From Cyanophora paradoxa (Eukaryota; Glaucocystophyceae; Cyanophorales; Cyanophoraceae): a stretch of 64,000 nucleotides of DNA. Position numbers and translations under genes: made by a program. The stretch covers positions 21,532-85,531 of the forward strand of contig QPMI01000007.1 in the NCBI GenBank assembly GCA_004431415.1. The letters run 5' to 3'. Under the pieces are notes generated by a model, which was given only the letters and a program-made list of their open reading frames with translations, was not told the DNA's origin and made no database searches. Shown one piece after another: positions 57,034 to 64,000 of the stretch. The stretch's first letter is position 1, and the number at the start of each line of letters is the position of its first letter.

Positions 57034-60000
57034 CTACAGGAGCCAGGGTACGTCGAGGAGGAGCTCGACGGAGACGAGGCGGCGGGCGACGGCCCACGCC
57101 GCGAAGTACGCCTTCCGCGAGATCCGCCGCTCCGCCACCCGCCTGCCCTTGTTTTAGGGGGTGGAGGAGGAGGGAGAAGCTCCGGGGCGGGGACAGGGAC
57201 CTGGAGCTCGTGGTCTCGATGCGGTAGAGCAGCGGCGAGTAGTTGAGGTGCGCCCGCGCGTTCGTCCTCGTCAGGCCCTCCTCCCCCATCAGGTGCTGAG
57301 GTAATGACGATCGTCAGGGCGGCGTCAGGGATCGTCAGAGGGGGGAGGGGAGGGTGAAGAGGGGGTACGGGGGCACCGCGACGATGCGGGCGGGGCGGAG
57401 GGGCCCCGCGCCCACGCCCTCCTCCTCGATCACCCCCCGCAGGCATTTAAGCTGCGGCGCAGGCTTAAGAGGGCCCGGGAGGGGAGGGGGGGGGGGGGTC
57501 CGGGGGTACGCGCCATGAGAGCGTCGGAGGGGCGGAGGAGGCGCTCCGCGGGCGGGACGGGTACGCCGTCGGCGAGGCGGACGTGGAGGTCGCCGGCCGC
57601 GAGGGCGCCACCGTCCCCGCCGGGCCGCCGGCTCGGGCCCTCCAGGAGCCACTCCAGCAGCTCGCGCGGGGCCGGCGCCGGCGCGCCCCCCTCCGGCCAC
57701 ACCTGCGAGGCGGCCGTCAGGACGCCGCGGCCGGAAAGAAAGAGAGGGGAGGGGCGTACGTCGATCTGGAAGGCGGGGCTGGCGGCGAGGCAGGCGGCGA
57801 GCTCGGCGGGGTGGAGGAGGGCGTGGGCGCGGGCGGCGGCCCAGAGGCGGGAGCGCTGCAGGCGGTCGGCCCCCGCGTCCGACGCGAGGCGGCTCGAGGC
57901 GCGCTCCACGGACTGCAGCAGCACGCGGAACGGCAGCCGCGGCCGCCCGCCTCCCCCCGGCCCCACCCCCGTCCCCGCCCTCGCTGGCGGCGAGGGCGAG
58001 GAGGCGGAGGGCGGTCATGTGGCACAGGCGCACGTCGCCGGCCGCGCCCCGCCGCGCATCGGCCTCCGCGCCCCCGCGGGGCCCACGTACCGCAGCGCCC
58101 GCCCGTCCCGCGAGAGCCGCGCCACGCCCCGCGCCCACGCCCCCTCCCCCTCCTCCTCCCCATCCCCCTCGCCGTCCTCGGCGTACCCCCCGTCCTCGGG
58201 GGGCCGGAAGAGCCCGAGGACGCGGCGGGCCGCCCGCAGGTCCTCCTCGGGGGGGGTACTCTCGGGGTCGAACGAGGGGTCGCGGGCCGCGCGGGCCGCC
58301 GCCGCCACCGACGCGTCCGTCGCCACGCCCGCCGCGATCACCTGAGCGCGGCGAGGGTCGGTCGTCTTTCTCCCTACCCCCCCCCCCCCCACCCCCCGGC
58401 CCGGGGTACGGCGCGCCTGGCGTGCGGCGATCTCGAGGAGGTCGAGGGTACCCGGGAGGCTCTCGGGGAGGTCGAAGACAGTGGCGGGGGCGGCGGGCCA
58501 GCCGGCCACGGAGAAGGCCGCCGAGGCGAGGCGGGGGCCCGGCCGCCCCAGCAGCTCCGCCAGGCGCAGCAGCGAGGCCGGGTGGTACCCCGGGGACGAG
58601 CAGAGGCCCCGCCGGAAGAGCGCGTCGCCCCCCCGGGGGGCGAAGAACGGCGCGGCGCCCTCCAGCACCCGAAGGCACTCGTCCAGCAGGGGTACGTGAA
58701 CGTCCCGGCCCGTGGGGATACCGCTCCGGAAATCCCGCTCCAGCTGCCGCACCCGCTCCCTGCCTCCCTATCAGAGGGGAACGAGAGAGGCGGTGAAGGG
58801 AGCGCCGGGGGGGTACCGGGTGAGGCCGTGCTCGTCGCCGACCTGCTGGAGGGATGGCTGGCTCTCCTGGCCCAGCAGGCCCAGCCGCTGCAGGATCAGC
58901 GACAGCTGCGGGGGGTACGGCGTCTGGTTAGGCGAGGCGTAGAGGGGGATACATGAACAGACCCGCGCAGAGTCGAGGTGCGAGAAGGTTTCCGCGAGAC
59001 TCCACGTGACGTCCTACGGGCCGGTGGGTTCGGTCGAGGGGGGTACGCCAGGAGGGGAGGGGGGTACGCGCCTCGATGGAGTGGGAGGGGCACCACTCCG
59101 AGGGGCCGGGGGAGCCGGAGGAGCCCTCGTCGATCCAGTCCTCGTCGTCCTCCTCCCGCTGCAAGGGGGGGGGGGTACGCCGGCTCAGGAAGGTCTGGGG
59201 CGTGGAGGGGGGGGGGGGGGGGGAAGGCACCTCGGCGTAGGAGGGGAGGGTCGCGGGGTCGAATCCGGCGACGGGGGAGACGATCAGCGGACCGGAGATG
59301 TACCCCTGCGAGGGGGTTCAGAGTACCCCCGGGGACGTCTCGCGGGGGTACGGCACACGACGAAGGGGGGCGAGTCGGCGTCGAAGCGCTTGTTCGAGAG
59401 GCGCTTCTGCGGAGCGGGGCGGGCGTGGGGGGTACGCAAAGGCCGGCGGGGGGTACGGCGCACGGCGAGGGAGTCGAGGAAGCGAAGGAAGGCGCGGAAG
59501 AAAGTGCCGTAGCGGAGGTCCGCGGCGGGGTCGGCCCCGGGCCGCTCGAGGGCCGCCGGAGCGCCCGCGCGCGCCGCGCGAAGCCGCGCCCTGCGCCCCG
59601 CCGCCTCGGCCGCGGCCGGCGCGGCGCGGGGGCGGTGGGGCGGGGGCGGACGCAGGGGAGGTCGGCGCCGGCCTTGGAGGCGCGGGCGAGGGCGGCGGCG
59701 ATGTCGTCTTTGGAGAGATCGCCGACGATGCGGGCGGCCTCGTTGCGGCTGCGGCCGCGGGGCGAGCGGAGGGCGGCGGCGCGCTCGACGCCGAGGGCCG
59801 TCTCGAGACGGGCGAGGGAGGCGGCGATGCGGGCGAGGAGCGAGAGGGAGCGCCGCTTCAGGTACGCCTTCTGCACGTGGTGGCCCCGCTCGAGCGCCTC
59901 CTGCGCCGGGCCCGCCGCCTGCTCCAGTCGCTCCGCCGTCGCCGCGACGCGCCGCGCCGCGAGCGAGCCGGCCGGCGCGAAGGCGACCCATGGGATGCGC

Positions 60001-60572
60001 GACGGGTCGTCGCGGTAGACGACGAAGCCGCGACCGGACTCCGCCGCCGGCTCCTCCGCGGGGGCGCTCGCGCTCGCCTTGCGAGGGCGGCCCACTCGGC
60101 GCCGCGGCGCCGCGCTCGGCGCCGGCTCCGCCGCCGGCTTCGGGGTCGCCTTCTTCTTGGATGCTCGCGCGGGCTGGACCGCATCGAGCCGCAGCACAGG
60201 CGGCGGGGCGGGGAGCTCGCTGAGGCCCCGCGGCGGAGGGCGTGCAGGCCGCGGCACGAAGAATCCACCGGTCGAGCGCGCGCCGACCCAGCGCATCTTT
60301 CGCTTCAGCAGGGCGCTAACGGCGCTGCGGCGTCCGCCTGCGCTCGCTCCCGTCTCCGCGCTCGCCGCGCCCAGCCGCCGCAGATCGGGGCGAGTCGAAG
60401 CCGTAGGTCTCAGCCAAGCAAATCCCGGGACGGCGAATGCCGCGGCGGAATCACCGCCTGCGGCCGGCATTTCGCGTTGCGGCTGCAATGCGGCAGGTGT
60501 CGGGGGTACGCAACTCGCGGCTCGCCAAATCCGGATCCGGCCGGCCACCACGGCCGCCTCCCGACGCTGCAT
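57034..60572 (-). CDS. AT-hook protein with sigma-70 region-4-like helix-turn-helix
   Basis: A long first exon (to about 59660) includes an AT-hook-like RRRVGRPRKAS and a Lys/Arg-rich helical region (ERGHHVQKAYLKRRSLSLLARI). Downstream: ADLRYGTFFRAFLRFLDSLAV|, KRLSNKRFDADSPPFVV|, GYISGPLIVSPVAGFDPATLPSYAE|, and an acidic segment DDEDWIDEG. CPSHSIE|LSLILQRLGLLGQ is joined by a GC-AG intron (58906-59071). Then PSLQQVGDEHGLTR|ERVRQLERDF, rejoined across a GTACCCCCC intron, matches the recognition helix of sigma-factor region 4 (TLEEIG..fGVTRERVRQIE). The following 500 or so residues are helical and unrecognised; a second similar motif, LMGEEGLTRTNARAHLN, occurs near the C-terminus. I see no sigma region 2. 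A nuclear or organellar DNA-binding role is inferred. Confidence 0.5.
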
Positions 60573-60845
60573 CGTACTCCCCAGCCTCTATTGGCATCGG
60601 TGCGCATCTTCAAGCGCGCTAGGCGCGCTGGCCACAGTGGCCGATTCGAAATCGTCCAAGCAGGGTCGCGTCGCAGCTCCACGCGTCGTGGTTTATCTCG
60701 GACGACCTGGAGGGACGCGGCGGGATCGCGAACCCGGCAACTTGAAGCCGTGCACTTGCAATTGAAGGCTCAGCAGTCCACCGTCAGGGCCGCGCCGCTA
60801 TACCACGCAGAAGGCCGGTAAGTACGCAATCCGTCATTCAGGAAG
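60573..60845. promoter_or_regulatory. 273-bp divergent intergenic region
   Basis: Lies between the start codons of the AT-hook/HTH gene (minus) and the coiled-coil gene (plus). No TATA-like element is obvious. It is the third compact divergent spacer in the window. Confidence 0.4.
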
Positions 60846-63800
60846 ATGGTGGACGTCGCGTCGATCGGTGCGCAGCGCCCGCTAGCTATAGATGTAGAAA
60901 TCGCCCCGGCCCCGCACTCGGTCGATGCACGCAGCCAAAGAACTCGAAGCGCTCTAGAATTTGTCTTAGTGTGTCCTTGTGGAATCATTCCACTGACAAG
61001 GGACGCAGCTATCGCGTCTGCGACCGCTGCGCTGTCGTCCATTGGAGGCTACTTCCTCCGACGTATTGCCGCGAGCGAGGAGCAGCGCATCGAGGAGGCG
61101 CAGAAGGCGGCCAGGATCGAAATGGAGCAGCGCTTGGGGGAGGCACGCGCTCCCTGCCGCGCGCTCGATATTGCGACGGCCGAGCGTCTTTCTAGGCTTC
61201 GAGCTCGCCGAGTCGGTCCATCGTACACGAAAGTAACTGGCGAATCTCTCGCGCAGATCAAGTCGCAGATGAAACAGCAGGAGGCACTGCTCGGGGCGCA
61301 GGTGCGTTTGCGCTGCACTCTGCAATCTCTCCCTCTACCCCCATGTCCCACCCCCACCCTCCACCCCTCCTCCCCCTCTGTCCTTTCCAGACTACTGCGT
61401 ATACCGCTAGCTCAACCCAGTTCCCTCCCCTGTACGATCTTTTCACTTTCCACTGCACATGCCTTCCTTCCTCGTTCTTCTCCCCCCCCCCCCCCCCCCC
61501 CCCCACCACCACCACCAAACCCCAAACCCCAAACCACCTCCCAACCCAACTTAACCCAGGCCCACGGGCCTGACTACTCCGAGAAATCCCCCCCCCCCCC
61601 CACTCCCCACCCACCATCCTCTCTCTCTCCCCCCCCTCCCCCCTTGTCTCGACCCCGCCTCGAACTGATCTTGATTGCGTGCAGCTTGGGGAGCGGCAGG
61701 ACACGATGAAGCGCATGCTCAAGAAGGAGGAGCTCATGAACAAGCGCGCCCCTTCGAGCTCTCTCTGACTTCCAGGCTCCGCTGACGGTTCGATCGGCGC
61801 AGGTACCGCGGGCCCCTCGCCAGCGCGGTGCGTCGGACCGTTCTTCTCTCGCGCGTGCTCTCCTTCTAAGCCACGCCGCTCTGCTCCGCCTCAGACGTTC
61901 GAGCTGGTGTCCCGCCTGAAGACCATCCAAGGCGGCTGGCTCGTCTCCAACTACCGCGAGGTCCTCGCCCCTCCTACCCGCGCGTTGACGCCTCTCGACG
62001 CGGGCCGGGGCGCATGCAGGTCCTGCTGTCCCTGGACCTGGTCGCTCTGGAGAAGTTCACGGCGGAGGAGCGGGCGCTCTTCGACGCGTGGGTGGCCGAT
62101 CCCGACAAGAGCAGGCAAGCCGCGGCCCGGCCCGGCCGCACCGCGGACCCGGATCTGTCGCTGACGGGCGGTCCCCCCCGAAGGACGCCCGAGGAAAAGG
62201 AGCGGCTGGCGGAGCTGGGGACCCGCATCCGCGACCCGCTGGACGAGGCGGCGACCAGGCGCGTCGAGTCCCTCGGGCTCCGCATCGAGTGCGCCCGCGC
62301 TTCCCTGAAAGCTTTGTTCTAAGCTTGGAGCGAGCGCGGCTCACCGTCCATCTCGAAGGGAGGCCGCGGGGCCGGACGGGAGGCGGCGGCTCGTGCTCTC
62401 GGGGATGGTCGACATGGAGTGGGAGGCCTGGGCGCCCCCCGAGATCCAGGACGGCCCCCTCTTCCAGAAGCGGGCGCGCGGCTCTTCTAGCCAGGACGGC
62501 GCTGGCGCTCGGCCGGCTCGTGGCTTACCCTTTTCTGGTAGGGCGCCGGCGAGCAGGACGGGAAGAACAAGGCGGCGGGGAGGGGCCCCCGGGAGTGGCT
62601 GACGCGGAGGCAGCGGGAGGCCCTGTGGAACTACCGGCACGCCGTCACCCACACCCTCTTCCTGTGCGCACATCTATGCGCGCGCGCGCGGCGCCATTCC
62701 CATCCGCATTCGCCAGCCATGAAGAATTCGCGTTTGATTTCCACTTACAGGTTTGGAGACTTCTTCGGGCAGCTCGAGATCCTCAGAAGGGCGCGCGCGC
62801 GCGCCTAGGCCTGCGGCTCTGCTCGGTTCTTGCAGCTGATCGTCGCGCCTTCTTTCGCTGCAGGAGATTATGTTCCTGGACGTGAGCGAGGACTCGGAAT
62901 TCTGTGCGTACACGTGTTTGTGTGCCGAGCAAGAGCCGTGACGGCCCGCATGCGCACATCTCACCGTCTCGGCCGCCTCTTTGCAAATCAGGGTCCCTGA
63001 TGAACGTGAAGAAGGCATCTGAAGTCACCAACACGATCAAAGCGAAGGCCGACAAGGCGCGTATGCCCTTAGCTCTATTCGAATTCGCAAACTAGGCCAC
63101 GCTTGCGCGCTTCACCGCGAACTCGGTCGCGCATTCGCCTAATTGAATAACTTGCGCTCGCAGTCGTACGCGGAGAGTACTGGACAAGGGAGGGCGAACG
63201 GGTTCTTCGAGGGTGCAAAGGACGGCAGCAAGACGGCGAGGGGAGACGGCAGCAAGACGGCGAGGGGGCGGAGGGTTGGGCCGTCGGCTTCGATGTCGAC
63301 AGCGGCCGAGGGGGAACAGGAGGAGGACGAGGAGGCGCAGGAGCACAAGCAGACCGTCGCCGAGCACGAAGTGCGCGCAACACGTTTCACTTAACTACAG
63401 GAGAACCTGAACGCTACCACGGATAATATAAAGCATGCCTAGGCCTTTCCTAAAACCCGCGCCGCTTGCAATTGCTGCGAATGCGTCGGCCTCGCCTTCG
63501 CGTCCGCATATTAACATTGCGACCGGCGCGCCGCGGCGCGCGCAGGCGCTGCTGAAGTACCGGCGCACCAAGGAGACCTCCGAGATCCGCGAGGTCCAGC
63601 AGGAGGTGCGGCCGCGGGCGAGCCCGGCCCGGCGTGCGAGGCTGAGGGAGCGAACCCCGCGCTCACTGCCGCTCACGATCAGGTCACCGGGGCCTTCTCC
63701 GTCGAGCCCGGGCGTGCGCCGACGCTTCCCCTGCTCCGTCCTCTTCGTTGCTGCTCACGCCTCTTGCGGCTCCGCAGCGCCACTGAGGGGGAAGCTGGAG

Positions 63801-63980
63801 GCGGCGGTGGGGGCGTACGCGAAGAGCGGATGGACGAAGCTGCTGCGGCCCAGCGAGCGCGGCCTCGACATGCCCGAGGCGTGGGGCGCCTCCCGCGTCA
63901 CCGCCATCCGCCAGGCCTACCGTGCGCATGCGCTGCGCGCGGCGCGCGCCACGCTCGAGCTCGCGAGCTTTCATGAATGA
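60846..63980 (+). CDS. Unrecognised coiled-coil protein with N-terminal hydrophobic segment
   Basis: Exon 1 MVDVASI joins AIASATAALSSIGGYFLRR (short hydrophobic helix, possible membrane anchor or targeting signal). A coiled coil follows: ASEEQRIEEAQKAARIEMEQRLGE|IKSQMKQQEALLGAQ|LGERQDTMKRMLKKEELMNK, then FELVSRLKTIQGGWLVSNYRE|VLLSLDLVALEKFTAEERALFDAWV. Later fragments: TRRQREALWNYRHAVTHTLF, NVKKASEVTNTIKAKADKA, a charged EEDEEAQEHKQTVAEHE|ENLNATTDNIK, ALLKYRRTKETSEIREVQQEV, and the last exon KLEAAVGAYAKSGWTKLL to a TGA at 63978-63980. Donors include GC types (GCACGC after LGE). A very C-rich intron spans about 61305-61683. I do not recognise the family. Exons between 62100 and 62700 are unresolved. 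Confidence 0.5.
61305..61683 (+). other. C-rich intron
   Basis: Starts GTGCGT after LLGAQ and ends GCGTGCAG before LGERQD, in phase. Contains C runs of up to about 20 and almost no G in its middle, like the C/T-rich introns at 5470-6064 and near 28840. Confidence 0.6.
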
Positions 63981-64000
63981 ATTAACGGCGCCTGCAACAG

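Noticed and set aside
57180-57300. mTERF repeat near the end of the AT-hook gene
   Set aside because: LMGEEGLTRTNARAHLNYSPLLYRIE has some mTERF flavour, but only one unit is seen and the upstream motif fits sigma region 4 better.

Overview
This window is GC-rich nuclear DNA of a eukaryote, most likely a unicellular alga or other protist. Nearly every gene is cut into short exons by GT-AG or GC-AG introns, many only about 50-70 nt long. Gene content includes an ABCG transporter, TRP channel, anoctamin, UBE2O-type E2/E3, CaM-kinase-like kinase, Mei2-like RNA-binding protein, PRL phosphatase and mitochondrial/plastid-type ketoacyl-ACP synthase. Nothing looks bacterial, viral or organellar, and I cannot name the species. 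CDS coordinates run from start to stop and include introns. Exon joins were read by hand from splice signals, reading phase and conserved motifs, so some internal boundaries remain uncertain.

Layout, left to right. 15-248 (+): 3' end of an ABCG transporter. 2614-8108 (+): multi-zinc-finger protein with twin RING fingers. 8607-13114 (-): secreted protein with a spherulation-specific-family-4-like domain. 13175-15191 (+): 3-oxoacyl-ACP synthase, only 60 bp from the previous start codon. 15573-16584 (-): PRL-type phosphatase. 17884-18505 (+): coiled-coil RING protein. 18924-19602 (-): possible small Cys-containing protein. 20102-20600: G/C-only island between 22-bp direct repeats. 21031-26995 (-): UBE2O. 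27090-28949 (+): CaMK-like kinase, divergent from UBE2O across 94 bp. 29748-34051 (+): Mei2-like protein. 35241-41449 (-): large secreted subtilase with PPC-like and HYR-like modules and a coding minisatellite. 41450-44950 and 49166-50944: repeat-rich gaps holding two duplicated blocks on either side of the TRP gene at 44951-49165 (-). 50945-51536 (+): unrecognised gene fragment. 51830-56542 (-): anoctamin. 57034-60572 (-): AT-hook protein with a sigma-70-region-4-like helix-turn-helix. 60846-63980 (+): unrecognised coiled-coil protein.

Themes. Several genes are compatible with Ca2+ and ubiquitin signalling (TRP channel, anoctamin, CaMK-like kinase; UBE2O and two RING proteins), but their closeness is probably chance. 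The strongest genome-level signal is splicing. Donors follow G[T/C]GCG[C/T], often with a GTACCCCCC motif inside the intron. The motif is read on the coding strand, so it appears as GGGGGGTAC on the + strand across minus-strand genes. Intergenic DNA is unusually dense in short palindromic words.
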